NCBI RefSeq assembly: GCF_029338315.1
Contig: NZ_CP119794.1
Coordinates: 744,001 to 808,000 of the forward strand
Length of the DNA stretch: 64,000 nt
Origin: Haloarcula regularis
GTDB lineage: Archaea > Halobacteriota > Halobacteria > Halobacteriales > Haloarculaceae
Direction of reading: 5' to 3'
The first letter of the stretch is position 1. Each line of letters begins with the position of its first letter. A program made the translations under genes and the position numbers. This document shows, one piece after another, positions 17,639-27,531 of this stretch. Below the pieces are notes generated by a model that did not search any database, had not been told where the DNA came from, and saw only the letters and a list, made by a program, of their open reading frames with translations.

Positions 17639-18505
17639 TCACTCGAACCAGACGCTCGCGAACGCGTCGAAATAATCCTCGCCCGTGTCGACGAGGACAT
17701 GGTCGCCCCCGAGTCGGGTGATACGGTTCGCGACGGCGTCCACGTGCGCTTGCAACCGCGACTGGTACGTGTCGGCCATCGACCCGCTGAAGTACGAGCG
17801 GCGGGTCTGGTCGCTCTCCGGGTCCGCGAAGAGGACGTCGCCGACGGCCCCGGGGTCGCGCTCGTCGGGGGCGAGGACGCGCACGACCAGCACGTCCACC
17901 TCGTTGCGGACCAGCGCGGCGACGCCGGCCTCGATTTCCTCCGGGTCGGCCAGACAGTCGCTGAGGACCACCACCAGCGAGCGCGACCGGATGCGCGCGG
18001 CGTACTCGGAGAGGACCGTCTCGAAGTCGGCCGAGCCACTGGGTTCGAGATCGTTCAACACGTCGATGAGATTCAGCAGTTCGCCCCGGTTCGACCGTCC
18101 GGTGTCCAGGCGGTCGGCGGTCTCGCGGAACGTCTCGAAGAGGAAATCGTTGTTCTCCTCGGCGGTGAGGTAGGCAAATCCCAGGCCGAGCTTCGCCGCG
18201 AACTCGAACTTGTCGGCCGGTCCCTCGCCGTAGTCCATCGAGGCGCTCGCGTCGAGCAGGACGTGGACGGTCAGACTGCGCTCCTCCTCGAACTGCTTGA
18301 TGAAGTACTCCTCGGTGCGGGCGAAGAGCTTCCAGTCGATGAGTCTCGTGTCGTCGCCCGGCGAGTACCGGCGGTAGTCGCTGAACGTCAGGCCCTCGCC
18401 GATGCGGGGCGACTCCTGGTCGCCCTGGCGCAGCGCCGTCGACACCCGGTTCAGCGCCGCGTCGAACCGCCCGAGCTCGTCGAGGAAATCCGGGTCGATG
18501 GTCAC
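17639..18505 (-). CDS. DUF58 protein of the MoxR/VWA operon
   Basis: A 288-residue protein from a GTG at 18505. The DUF58 signature is FSDYRRYSPGDDTRLIDWKL (residues 41-60), followed by a von Willebrand-like core with HVLLDASASMDYGEG (DASASM, 85-90), a metal-ion-dependent adhesion site of the DxSxS type. DUF58 proteins work with MoxR ATPases, probably as substrates or adaptors for metal-cofactor or complex assembly. It is the last gene of the operon and lacks membrane spans. Its start lies 53 bases after the moxR stop. A hairpin follows the stop. Confidence 0.85.
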   Translation of the reverse strand: MTIDPDFLDELGRFDAALNRVSTALRQGDQESPRIGEGLTFSDYRRYSPGDDTRLIDWKLFARTEEYFIKQFEEERSLTVHVLLDASASMDYGEGPADKFEFAAKLGLGFAYLTAEENNDFLFETFRETADRLDTGRSNRGELLNLIDVLNDLEPSGSADFETVLSEYAARIRSRSLVVVLSDCLADPEEIEAGVAALVRNEVDVLVVRVLAPDERDPGAVGDVLFADPESDQTRRSYFSGSMADTYQSRLQAHVDAVANRITRLGGDHVLVDTGEDYFDAFASVWFE

Positions 18506-18557
18506 GGGTCGCCCTCCACCGGCACACGGCCCCCGTGCCAGCACACTCCGGCCATCG

Positions 18558-19499
18558 TCACTCCATGAGCGACTGGATGACGTCGTCGGCCGTCTGTCCC
18601 TCCCGTTCGGCGCGGAAGTCAAGCAGGATGCGGTGTCTGAGCACCGGCGCGGCCAGCGCCTCGATGTCCTCACTGGCCACGTGCGACCGGCCAAAGAGGA
18701 AGGCCCGCGCCTTCGACGCGAGCACGAGCGCCATGCTCGCCCGGGGACTCGCCCCGAACTCGATGGTGTCCTCCTCGCGGGTTCGCCGGACCAGTCGTAT
18801 TGCGCGGTCCTGCAGGTCGTCGGCGATGGGAACGTCCCGGACGTGTCGCTGGGCGGCCTGTATCTCGTCGTTGGTGAGCACTTTCTCCACTGGCACCTGT
18901 TGTGTCCCGGTGGTGAACATCTCCACGATGTCGCGCTCTTCCTCGTAGTTCGGGTAGTCGACCAGAATCTTCAGCATGAATCGGTCGGTCTGGGCTTCGG
19001 GCAGCGCGTAGGTCCCCGACTGGTCGATTGGGTTCTGCGTCGCCAGGATGAAGAAGGGGCGGGGGAGCTGGTAGGTTTCGCCGGCAGCGGTGACCTGCTT
19101 CTCCTGCATCGCTTCCAGCAGCGCCGCCTGCGTCTTCGGCGTGGCACGGTTTATCTCGTCGGCCAGGACGACGTTGGCGAAGACGGGGCCCTTCTCGAAG
19201 ACGAAGTCCCGGCCCTGGTCTGTCTCGCGGATGATCTCGGTGCCGGTGATGTCCGAGGGCATCAGGTCGGGCGTGTTCTGGATGCGCGAGAAATCGAGGT
19301 CGGTCACCTCCGCGATGGTCCGGACCATCGTCGTCTTCCCGAGGCCCGGGTTGGACTCGAGGAGGGCGTTCCCGTCGGCGAGGATGCAGACGAGCAGCTG
19401 GGCCAGCACCTCGCGTTGCCCGACGATTCGCTTGCGTATCTGGTCTCTCGCGTCCTGTAGCTTCCGCTGAATCGTGTCGATGTCGTGTGTCGTACTCAT
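18558..19499 (-). CDS. moxR: MoxR-family AAA+ ATPase
   Basis: A 313-residue AAA+ chaperone-like ATPase. Walker A is ESNPGLGKTTM (about residues 48-58), Walker B is NVVLADEINRATPKTQAALL, sensor 1 lies in FFILATQNPID and sensor 2 in GASPRASMALVLASKARAF. The alpha-helical lid completes the protein. MoxR ATPases act with VWA-domain partners, here encoded on both sides (DUF58 and two VWA proteins). Its start overlaps the preceding DUF7502 stop by four bases, so it is translationally coupled. Confidence 0.93.
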   Translation of the reverse strand: MSTTHDIDTIQRKLQDARDQIRKRIVGQREVLAQLLVCILADGNALLESNPGLGKTTMVRTIAEVTDLDFSRIQNTPDLMPSDITGTEIIRETDQGRDFVFEKGPVFANVVLADEINRATPKTQAALLEAMQEKQVTAAGETYQLPRPFFILATQNPIDQSGTYALPEAQTDRFMLKILVDYPNYEEERDIVEMFTTGTQQVPVEKVLTNDEIQAAQRHVRDVPIADDLQDRAIRLVRRTREEDTIEFGASPRASMALVLASKARAFLFGRSHVASEDIEALAAPVLRHRILLDFRAEREGQTADDVIQSLME

Positions 19500-20386
19500 G
19501 TATCTGCCTCCTCGTCCTCACGTATCCGGAGATTGTACTCCCGGATCAGCTCGGCGTCCTCCAGGTCCTCCGACCCGGCGAACCCGGCCTGCTGGCTCTC
19601 GAAGTCACCGCTCAGGTCGCCGGTCCCCTCCTCGGACGGGAACTGCTGTGTCGGGTCGACCTCCTCCTCGCCACCGGTCGACTCTATCTGGGCCGTCAGG
19701 TTCTCGTCGCCGGCCTGGACGTCCTCGCTGTCGCCCAGGACCGAGTCGCCGTCCTCGAGGCCCTCGAACTCCCGGGGCCGGTCGGTGCCGTCTGTCGGCG
19801 ACCCCGGCCCGTCCCCGTCGAGCAGTGCGAGGTCCACCGCGGCCACCTGGACCGTCGCCAGACTCACGAGGGCGATGACGAAGACGGTGGCCGCCAGTCG
19901 GTAAACGTTCACCAGCGCGACGCCGGACGTCTCGCGCAGCTGGGCGAGGACGTCCTCGTAGAGCCTGGCGGCCATCGCCGAGTCCTGCTCGTCGGCGATG
20001 GCGTCGCGGGCGGTCCGCAACGCCTCTGCGATGTCGGGGTTGACCGCCTCGAACTGCTCGATCAACGGCCGCCTGAGGCGGACCCAGAGCTCGACGACCA
20101 GGGTTACGACACCGACGACGAGCGCGACCAGCGCCGACCCCGGGACCGTCGGGCCCGACAGCGAGGCGCCGGTCACGGTGATGACCGCGTCGGTCAGCTG
20201 GTCCGGTACCGACACCTGCGCGGGAATTGCCGCTGGGTCGAATGCCGCGACGAGCAGGTTCGCGACCAGAAAGAGGGCGACGGCGTCGACGACGGCGTAG
20301 ACGATCGCCGCCTTCCAGGCCTCGAGACGCACCGCCCGCAGCGCCGCGCGCATCCGTTCGCCGACCGGCCTGTCTTTCTTACCCAT
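19496..20386 (-). CDS. Membrane protein of the MoxR operon (DUF7502-like)
   Basis: A 296-residue protein with at least three membrane spans in the first two thirds (AAIVYAVVDAVALFLVANLL, LVALVVGVVTLVVELWV, LAATVFVIALVSLATVQVA) and a long acidic, probably disordered cytoplasmic tail of about 110 residues rich in Glu, Asp, Gly and Ser. I link this architecture and position to the haloarchaeal DUF7502 family from memory. It sits between the coiled-coil protein and MoxR, with overlap into MoxR, so it may be the membrane anchor for the ATPase. No catalytic motif is seen. Confidence 0.7.
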   Translation of the reverse strand: MGKKDRPVGERMRAALRAVRLEAWKAAIVYAVVDAVALFLVANLLVAAFDPAAIPAQVSVPDQLTDAVITVTGASLSGPTVPGSALVALVVGVVTLVVELWVRLRRPLIEQFEAVNPDIAEALRTARDAIADEQDSAMAARLYEDVLAQLRETSGVALVNVYRLAATVFVIALVSLATVQVAAVDLALLDGDGPGSPTDGTDRPREFEGLEDGDSVLGDSEDVQAGDENLTAQIESTGGEEEVDPTQQFPSEEGTGDLSGDFESQQAGFAGSEDLEDAELIREYNLRIREDEEADT

Positions 20387-20388
20387 CG

Positions 20389-21072
20389 TCAGTACCCGTC
20401 ACACTCCGGTTCCTGGCCGTTGTCGTCCTTGTTGCACAGCGAGGCGAGGTCGTCGTCGAGTTCCCGGTTCTCCTGGCGCAGGTCCTCGTTCTCGTCCTCC
20501 AGGTTGATGACCTCTTGCTCCAGGGAGTCGACCTCGTCCTCTCGGTCCTCGAGTTCGTTCTGGAGGTTCTCCACGTCGTCCTGGAGGTTCTCCACGTCGT
20601 CCTGGAGCTGCCGACGGTCGGTCTCGAGTTCCTCGACCTCGTCTTCGAGATTGTTCGCCCGCGTCTCGAGGCGCCGGTTCTCCGCGCGCAGGTCGCTCGC
20701 GGCGGTCTGCAGCTCACCGACGCGCTCCTGGCTCGCTCGCAGTTCCTGTCTGGTCTCGGCCAGCTGGCTCTCTGTCGCGTTGAGCTGGGACTCCGTGCGT
20801 TCGAGGTCGGCCGCGACCTGGTCGACGTCCTGGGTCCGCGTCTCCAGCGTCCGCTGGAGTTCCCGGACGCGCGACCGGTTCTCGCGCAGGTCCTCGCGCG
20901 TCTCTTCCAGCTCCTCGCGGAGCTCGGCGTTGTCATCTTTCAGGCGGTCGTTCTGTGTCTGCAGTTCGCCCGTCGAGTCCTGATAGAAGACGGTGGCACC
21001 GGCGGTGCCCGCCACTGCCAGGACGATGAGGGCGACGAGTCCGAGGTTCAGGGTGCGGCCGATGACGCTCAC
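20389..21072 (-). CDS. Membrane-anchored coiled-coil protein
   Basis: A 227-residue protein from a GTG at 21072 that overlaps the VWA gene stop as GTGA. Residues about 8-28 are a single membrane span (LGLVALIVLAVAGTAGATVF). The remaining 180 residues are almost continuous heptad-type coiled coil, with repeats of DDVENLQ, ELEDREDEVDSLEQE and similar units. The last residues (LCNKDDNGQEPECDGY) hold two cysteines after the coil, possibly forming a disulfide or metal site outside the cell. It could be a spacer or scaffold holding the VWA proteins at the membrane. No named family is recognised. Confidence 0.75.
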   Translation of the reverse strand: MSVIGRTLNLGLVALIVLAVAGTAGATVFYQDSTGELQTQNDRLKDDNAELREELEETREDLRENRSRVRELQRTLETRTQDVDQVAADLERTESQLNATESQLAETRQELRASQERVGELQTAASDLRAENRRLETRANNLEDEVEELETDRRQLQDDVENLQDDVENLQNELEDREDEVDSLEQEVINLEDENEDLRQENRELDDDLASLCNKDDNGQEPECDGY

Positions 21073-23433
21073 GGGAGACCACTCTCCAGGGTAGTGCGCC
21101 CGCGGTACACTTGAACGCGTCGGGCGATCACCTCCGTCACGAACAGCAGCAGCGCCGCCAGCAGGAAGACCCACGACCACGAGTCCCGGACCGTCCGGAT
21201 GCGCGTCGACTGCTGGCGGGCCAGTCGAGCGATTTCGGCGCCCTCGTCCGGCGCGAACAGTCGGCCGTCCGTCTCCTCGACGAGGCTCGTCAGCGACTCC
21301 GACTGGCCGAACGTGCCGTACTCGACGGGGTAGTTCGCGGCGTACTCCGCGTCGACGACGCTCCCGTACCCGGCTTCCGCGGGCGTGAACTCGCCGCGGT
21401 AGCGATCCTCGGCGACCTGTCGGAACCTGACGCCGGGCGCCTCGGGGCGGGTCTCGCCGCGGTAGACCAGCGACGTCTCCCTGCCGACGCGAGCGTCGCC
21501 GATCGACGTGACGCCCGTCTGGGTTCGCGCCGGATCGCCGATGGCGTAGTTGACCGACTTGGTCAGCACCAGCGAGTCCGGCCGCTCGAGCAGGCCGTCG
21601 AGCGTGCCGTCGTTCCCGTAGGCCGTGATGGAGACGACCCGGCCGAGGCCGAAGCGCCACGACGCGATTGCGGGTGCCGTCTGCCGTCGCCACCTGGTAG
21701 TCGGCGCCAGGTTTGACCGTGACGCGGTTCGCCTGGCCGGGGTTGGCGGTCAGCTCCACGCCAGAGGTGATGAACGTGTCCCGGGTGACGATGGTCAATT
21801 TGTCGCCCTGGAACCGGCGCGACCCACCGCCAAAGAGGAGGCGCAGGCGGTTCGTCTCGGTGGCGGCGAAGTACGATCCGCCCGACTCGGCGGCGATCTC
21901 CCGCAGCGTCCGCTCGTTTACCTTCCGACCGGCGCCGACGCTGACGACGCGGGTCCCCTCCCGCCCGAGCTGGTTCGAGACGGCGGCCGCCCGGTCGAGG
22001 CGATCCTGGCCGTCACTCAGGAGGATGATGGTCCCCTCGCGCTGGCCGAGTAGTTCGTCCGCCCCCTGGAGGCCGACGGAGATGTCGGTCGCGCCGCCGC
22101 TCGTGAGGCGGCGGATCTGTTCGCCGACCGTCGCCCGGTTCTCGGCCAGCGGGGCGAGTTCGGCGACGCGGAAGGCCCGGAAGTTGAACGCGACGACGCC
22201 GACGCGGTTCTCGTCGCCCAGCTGGTCGAGGACGTCGAGGGCGACGGACTTCTGGATGGCCATGCCCTGCTCGGCGCTGCCCGAGACGTCGATGAGCAAC
22301 ACGATGTTGGTCGTGCCGCCGGTGGCGTTCCCAACGGAGACGGGCAGCATCGACGCGACGGGCGATTCGCCGTAACCGCCGTTCTCGTAGGCGTTGTCGC
22401 CGCCGACGACGACGAGCCCGCCACCCTCGATGACGTGTTCCTGGAGCGAACTGACGTTCCCGAACCGCGCCGCGGGACTGTCCTGGACGACGACGGTCGA
22501 GTATCCCGAGAGGTCGGCGGGCACGGAGTCGGCCGTCGTCACGTCGTACAGCGAGCGCAAGAAGTTCTCGAAGGGGTACGACCGGGCCGAGACATAGAGG
22601 ACGTCGGGCTTCTCGACGACGCGGACGCTCTTGTAGAAGACGTCGTTGCGCTCGAAGACGTCCTCGCTCTCGAGTGTCGCCGTCACCCGGTGAGATCCGA
22701 GGTCGTCGAACGTGTGCGTGACCGCCGCCGTCCCGTTCTCGCCGACCGTCTTCGTGGCGACCACCTCGCCGTCGATGGCCACTTCGACGGTCGACTCCTC
22801 TGGCAGCCGGACGCCGTCGACGGAGACGACGAACCGCGACGGGACGCCCGAGCTCACGGTCTCCGGGCCGGCGACGGAGACGGCGGCCTCGCGCCGCCGC
22901 GGGATGAGCTCGACGGCGCTCACCGTCGCGTTGAGCTGCCGGGCGTTCTCCCCTGCGACCGCCAGGCTCCGGCCGTCGGTGACCTGCCCGTCGGAGAGGA
23001 CCACCACCGTCCCGTTCTCCTGGACGTTCGCGGCCAGGCCGTCGCCGAGACGCGAGGCGTCCTCGCTCCCGACCGTCGTGGTAGTCACCGGAACGCCGGT
23101 TGCCTCGATGTCCGCGACCAGCGACTCTCGCGTGTCGGCGTAGACGTCCATGCTCGCGGACTCGTCGGTCAGCAGCGTCACGCTCGGTTCGCCGGGCGTC
23201 TCGCGGGTCTGGACCGTGTACGGCCCCATCGCTCCGACGACGAGGAGCGTGGCGACGAGCACGCGACTCGCGAACAGCAGCCGACGACTCCGCGCCGACG
23301 CCGAGCGGGAGCCCCGCTCGCTCCGGAAGACGACGTACGCGAGGACCGCGACTGCGACGGGGAGCGCGGCGAGCGGCCAGATGTGCTCTACGCCGAGCGT
23401 CAGGCCGTCCGAGAGTGTGTACGTGGCGCGCAT
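21069..23433 (-). CDS. Large VWA-domain membrane protein (BatB-like), frameshifted
   Basis: About 787 residues after correcting one indel at the GGG at 21672-21674. Two N-terminal spans (IWPLAALPVAVAVLAYVVF and LVATLLVVGAMG) precede an imperfect VWA-like site (LLTDESASM). A glutamine-amidotransferase-like segment (VVVQDSPAARFG, GGGLVVVGGDNAYENGG) contains a second VWA domain with IVLLIDVSGSAEQG. After the break the frame resumes with ASWRFGLGRVVSITAYG and ends in a C-terminal span (WVFLLAALLLFVTEVIARRV). The architecture is that of Bat proteins, which form membrane complexes with MoxR. It overlaps both neighbours, consistent with coupled translation. Confidence 0.8.
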
Positions 23434-25226
23434 CAGAGGTCACCCCGGTATCGCAGGAAGCCCACTTCGAGCAGCACTACGAACAGGCCCGCCAGCGCGG
23501 CGAACTCAGTGAGCGGCTGGGGGACGCTGCGACGTTCCTCCCTCGTGAGGTTCCCGGTCTGGCCCGGCCGATCCGAGAGCGGGTCGACCGCAGTGTCGGA
23601 CTCGCGTTCGTCCAGCAGCGATGCGCTCACCGTCCGGGCGTCCGTGGAGTAAAAGCCCGTCCGCTGGAGCGAGTTGGTCGGCCCGGCGACGGGGCCGTCC
23701 GGGCCCTCGATGCGGTCGGCGTCGAACCGGACGGTCTGGCCGGTCTCGTAGTTCAGGGCGGGCAACGGCTCGCGGTTCGCCAGGTGGAAGATCGCCCGCT
23801 TCCAGAACACCGGGTACTGGTAGTTGAACTTGAAACTCGAGCTGTCCTCGATGTAGCCGTAGTACAGCAGTCGGCCGCCGTCGCGTTCGGCGGTGGCGAC
23901 GAGCGGCGTCCCGTCGCCGAGCTCGACCACGGCCTGCCCCTCGCGGAGCGATCCGCTGACGTACTCGCTCGGCGGCTGAAATTCGATACCGCGTGTCAGC
24001 TCGTTCGGGGGCGTCGGTTCGACCGTGGCGGCGGTCCTGACCGGCCCCGGGTCGAGCAACAGGAGGTCGCCGTACCGCGACGGGAGTTCCGGCTGGGCCT
24101 GGACGATGACCCCGCCACCGCGCTCGATGACCTCGCGCCCGGCCTCGACGTTGCCGGGAAGGAGCGCGTTCGGGTCGACGTTGCTGTAGACCACGACGTC
24201 GTACTCCTCGGTCACGGTGGTCGGTGGCCGGTCGACGGTGACTGCCACCTGGTCGTTGACCTCCAGTGCCGTGATGAGGTACCGGTTCGGGTCGTTGGTC
24301 AAGACCAGTACCTCGACGGTGGGGTCGGCTGGCGCGGCGATGGCGACGGTGTCGTCGGTCGCGAAACTGTCACCGGGCGAGAGGCGCGCCTGACTGCGGC
24401 CGGCGGGAACCGGGAAGGTCACCGTCTCCAGGTCGTCCGGCGCGAGTTCGACGGTGGCCTCCCGGGTGCCGAGCGTGACCGTCCGCGTGACCGTTTCGCT
24501 CCCGAAGTTCGCCACGGAGAGCGTCACCTCCGACCCGGAGAACTGTCGGTCGACGAACCCGACGTTCGCGTCGCCACCGCCGTCGAACTGGCGCAGGTCC
24601 ACCGAGAGGTCGCGACCGCGGGCGGTGGCGACGGCGTCGGTCCAGTCGTCGCCGGCGAAGTCGCTCAGGACGACGATTCGCGCGTTCTCGCCGGCCAGCG
24701 CGGTCGCCTGTGAGATGGCGCCGTCGAGGTCGCCGGGCGCGTCGGTCACCGCCAGCCGGTCGAGCGTCTCTCGCGCCTCGCTCGGCGGTCCCCGCTGGAG
24801 GACGACCTCACCCCCGTCCCCGGTGACGACGACGGACGTGGTGCTCGTGACCTCCGCGTCCGCCGTCTCGAGCGCCCGGGCGAACCGGGTGGTCCCCCCG
24901 TCGGCCGTCGCCATACTCGCGCTCGTATCGACGACCAGGACCGTCTCCTCGACCGTGGCGCGCTCGTTGACCATCACGTACGGCGTCGCGAGGCCGACCG
25001 CGAGCAAGAGCAGCGCCAGCAACTGGAGGAGCAACAGCAGGCTCCGCGAGAGCCGTTCGAGCAGCGGGTTGGTCGCCTGCTGGCGTTCCTCACTGGCGAG
25101 AAACCGGAAGGTCGGCAGTTCCATCCGCTGGGGTTCCGGTCGGATGAAGTACAGCACCACGATTGGGACGGCGAGGGCGAGCGCCGCCAGACCGAGCGGG
25201 GAGAGGAAGACGTCCGAGAGGACCAT
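23433..25226 (-). CDS. BatA/VWA-domain membrane protein
   Basis: A 597-residue protein, first gene of the six-gene operon. It opens with a BatA-type membrane region (LGLAALALAVPIVVLYFIRP, then LLLLLQLLALLLLAVGL), a VWA site VLVVDTSASMATADG, and a long extracytoplasmic part of beta-rich and GATase-like segments, ending with one span (LAGLFVVLLEVGFLRYRG). The start at 25226 is preferred over 25247 because TATTTAT lies about 25-31 bases upstream, fitting a leaderless message. The stop and the next start share one base (TGATG). VWA proteins of this kind partner with MoxR ATPases. Confidence 0.85.
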   Translation of the reverse strand: MVLSDVFLSPLGLAALALAVPIVVLYFIRPEPQRMELPTFRFLASEERQQATNPLLERLSRSLLLLLQLLALLLLAVGLATPYVMVNERATVEETVLVVDTSASMATADGGTTRFARALETADAEVTSTTSVVVTGDGGEVVLQRGPPSEARETLDRLAVTDAPGDLDGAISQATALAGENARIVVLSDFAGDDWTDAVATARGRDLSVDLRQFDGGGDANVGFVDRQFSGSEVTLSVANFGSETVTRTVTLGTREATVELAPDDLETVTFPVPAGRSQARLSPGDSFATDDTVAIAAPADPTVEVLVLTNDPNRYLITALEVNDQVAVTVDRPPTTVTEEYDVVVYSNVDPNALLPGNVEAGREVIERGGGVIVQAQPELPSRYGDLLLLDPGPVRTAATVEPTPPNELTRGIEFQPPSEYVSGSLREGQAVVELGDGTPLVATAERDGGRLLYYGYIEDSSSFKFNYQYPVFWKRAIFHLANREPLPALNYETGQTVRFDADRIEGPDGPVAGPTNSLQRTGFYSTDARTVSASLLDERESDTAVDPLSDRPGQTGNLTREERRSVPQPLTEFAALAGLFVVLLEVGFLRYRGDL

Positions 25227-25250
25227 TGGCGGCACAACACCCGGCACCCG

Positions 25251-25257
25251 TATTTAT
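25251..25257 (-). promoter_or_regulatory. TATA box of the MoxR/VWA operon
   Basis: ATAAATA on the minus strand lies about 25-31 bases upstream of the ATG at 25226. It is the only good promoter seen for the whole operon down to 17639, apart from possible weak internal ones. Confidence 0.55.
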
Positions 25258-25461
25258 GTTGTGTCTGAATTAGCACGAAGACGGACCGGTCGAGGGGCGC
25301 CACCGGGGCGAGCCGGTGGGCGCCGACGGCGAGTCACGGCGGCCCTGGGTCGCCCGGCGGCTCAGTCCACGGACCGCCTGGCAGGGACTCGAGCGACGTC
25401 GCTGGAGCCCTACACCGGGTGAAGGCCGAGAGTTATTGTGCCCGCGTGACAGACGGGGACC

Positions 25462-26031
25462 ATGACCGGCGAGCACCACCACGACCGGGACGACGAGAGC
25501 CAGGACCACGCCGATGAACACGACCAGCACCAGGACGACGACCACCACGCACACGACGCGTCGGCGGTCGCCGTCGCCGTCCTGACCGTCTCCTCGTCGC
25601 GCACGCTCGATGAGGACCCCGCGGGCGACGTGGTCGCGGCGGCCTGCGAGGGCGAGGGCCACGACGTCGTCGGACGGCAGTTGGTCGACGACGACCGGGA
25701 TGCAATCGTCGAGGCGGTGGCGGCGGCCATCGACGAGGACGACGCCGACGTGGTCGTGACGGCGGGCGGGACTGGGCTGACACCCGACGACGTCACCGTC
25801 GAGGCCCTCCGGCCGCTGTTCGACCGGCAGGTGCCTGGGTTCGGCGAGCTGTTCCGCTGGCTCTCTTACGAGGAGGTCGGGCCGATGGCGATGGCCTCGC
25901 GCGCGACGGCCGGCGTCGTCGACGAGCACCTGGTCTTCTGCCTGCCCGGGAGCGAGAACGCCGCCCGGACCGGCGCCGAGCGCCTCGTCGCGCCGGCCGT
26001 CGGCCACCTCCTCGGGCTGGTCCGCCGCTGA
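25462..26031 (+). CDS. moaB: Molybdenum cofactor protein MoaB (MogA/MoaB family)
   Basis: A 189-residue protein. After an N-terminal extension of about 32 residues rich in His and Asp (GEHHHDRDDESQDHADEHDQ), the MoaB/MogA domain starts at AVAVAVLTVSSSRTLDEDPA. The molybdopterin-binding motifs VVTAGGTGLTPDDVTVEAL and SRATAGVVDEHLVFCLPGSE are intact. The family adenylates molybdopterin before metal insertion. The His-rich extension is not part of the domain and may bind metal ions. moaC follows after 44 bases on the same strand. Confidence 0.9.
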   Translation: MTGEHHHDRDDESQDHADEHDQHQDDDHHAHDASAVAVAVLTVSSSRTLDEDPAGDVVAAACEGEGHDVVGRQLVDDDRDAIVEAVAAAIDEDDADVVVTAGGTGLTPDDVTVEALRPLFDRQVPGFGELFRWLSYEEVGPMAMASRATAGVVDEHLVFCLPGSENAARTGAERLVAPAVGHLLGLVRR

Positions 26032-26075
26032 GGGCACCCGTACGGTTTTGCGGACCGCCCTGTAACGGACACCCG

Positions 26076-26549
26076 ATGACCGACGAGTTCACACACGTCG
26101 ACGAGGAGGGACAGGCCCAGATGGTCGACGTCGGGGAGAAGGCAGACAGCCAGCGCCGGGCGGTCGCCCGCGGGGAGATCCGACTCTCGTCGGGGACTCT
26201 CGAGGCCATCGCGACCGACGAGGTAGAGAAGGGCGACGTCCTGGCGACGGCCCGCGTCGGCGCCATCCAGGCCGTCAAACACACGTGGGAGACCATCCCG
26301 ATGTGCCATCAGATTCCGGTGACGAACGTCGACGTGGCGTTCGACGTCGGCGACTCGGCCGTCGAGGTCACGGTGGCCGTCGAGACGGTCGGCAAGACTG
26401 GCTGTGAGATGGAGGCTCTGGAGGGTGTGACGACCGGGTTGAACGTCGTCTGGGACATGGTGAAGGCAAACGAGAAAGACGCCGACGGCGGGTACCCGTC
26501 GACGGCCATCGAGGACGTCCGCGTCGTCGAGAAGTCGGTCGACAGGTAG
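26076..26549 (+). CDS. moaC: Cyclic pyranopterin monophosphate synthase MoaC
   Basis: A 157-residue MoaC. It converts the MoaA product (3',8-cyclo-GTP) to cyclic pyranopterin monophosphate. Conserved features are FTHVDEEGQAQMVDVGEK at the start, IPMCHQIPVTNVDV with the active-site histidine, and KTGCEMEALEGVTTGLNVVW with catalytic lysine and glutamates. Length is normal. It lies in a same-strand run with moaB and the mobB-moaE fusion, though moaA is not in the window. Confidence 0.95.
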   Translation: MTDEFTHVDEEGQAQMVDVGEKADSQRRAVARGEIRLSSGTLEAIATDEVEKGDVLATARVGAIQAVKHTWETIPMCHQIPVTNVDVAFDVGDSAVEVTVAVETVGKTGCEMEALEGVTTGLNVVWDMVKANEKDADGGYPSTAIEDVRVVEKSVDR

Positions 26550-26632
26550 TCCGAGGCCCCGGCCCCGGGTCGGGACAGCAGGACGTTCACCCTTCGAAAA
26601 CACATAGGTATCTGTACCGACAAGGAAGGTCC

Positions 26633-27459
26633 ATGCAGGTCCTCGGCATCGTCGGGCACGCAGACACCGGGAAGACGACACTCGTCGAGCGCCTCGTCTC
26701 ACGACGGGCCGACACACACCGCGTGGCGACGGTCAAGCACTGCGACCACGCGCCCGACGTCGACACGGAAGGGAAAGACACCGCCCGCCATCGCGCGGCC
26801 GGCGCGGCCACCACCGTCGCGACGACGGACGACGGGGAGTGGTTCGCCACCGGCGAGTCCCGAACGCTCGCCGAGACGCTCGACGAGTGGCGCCGGACTT
26901 CGACTACGCGTTCGTCGAGGGCTGCTCCGGCGCGTCAGTCCCGAAGGTCGTCCTCGGGGACCGGCAGGCGGCCGACCCTGTCGTCCACCGCGCCACCGAC
27001 GGCGAGCGGGCGGACGTCGACGCGATTCTCGAGGCGACCGACGCCCGCGACCCGTACGTGACCCTGGAGTCGCTCGTCCGCGAGGTAAAGCGCAGTCCCG
27101 ACGAGGACCGCTCGGGGGCCATCGCCACCTTCACCGGCCGGGTCCGCGCCCGCGACGGCGACGACGACCCGCCGACGGAGTTCCTGGAGTTCGAGCGCTA
27201 CGACGGCGTCGCCCAGGAGAAAATGGCCGCGCTCCGCCGGGACCTCGAGGCCCGTGACGGAGTGTTCGACGTCCGCCTCCACCACAAGACCGGCGTCGTC
27301 GAGGCCGGCGAGGACATCGTCTTCGTCGTCGTCCTGGCCGGTCACCGCGGCCAGGCCTTTCGCGCCGTCGAGGACGGCATCAACCGACTGAAAGAGGAGA
27401 TCCCGCTGTTCAAAAAGGAGGTCACCGTCGAGGACGAGTTCTGGGCCCACGAGCGATAG
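26633..27459 (+). CDS. moaE: MobB-MoaE fusion (molybdopterin synthase large subunit), frameshifted
   Basis: About 275 residues after correction. The N-terminal part is MobB-like with a P-loop (VGHADTGKTTLVERLV) and VATVKHCDHAPDVDTEGKDT. The frame breaks at the GG at 26889-26890; one added G restores DEWAPDFDYAFVEGCSGASV. The C-terminal 140 residues are MoaE (SGAIATFTGRVRARDGDDD, LHHKTGVVEAGEDIVFVVVL, INRLKEEIPLFKKEVT), which adds sulfur to precursor Z with MoaD. Haloarchaea are known to carry this fusion. A short hydrophobic peptide gene follows. Confidence 0.85.
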
Positions 27460-27531
27460 GTGGCCGGGACAGAGGGCGTTCCGGTCGGTTAGGCGACAGG
27501 ACTATTACAGTCATCGTCGTAGTATCATGTG

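Noticed and set aside
18402..19460. Long antisense frames opposite moxR, DUF58 and many other genes
   Set aside because: Typical shadows in high-GC DNA: basic, Arg/Ser/Pro-rich products with no domain resemblance.
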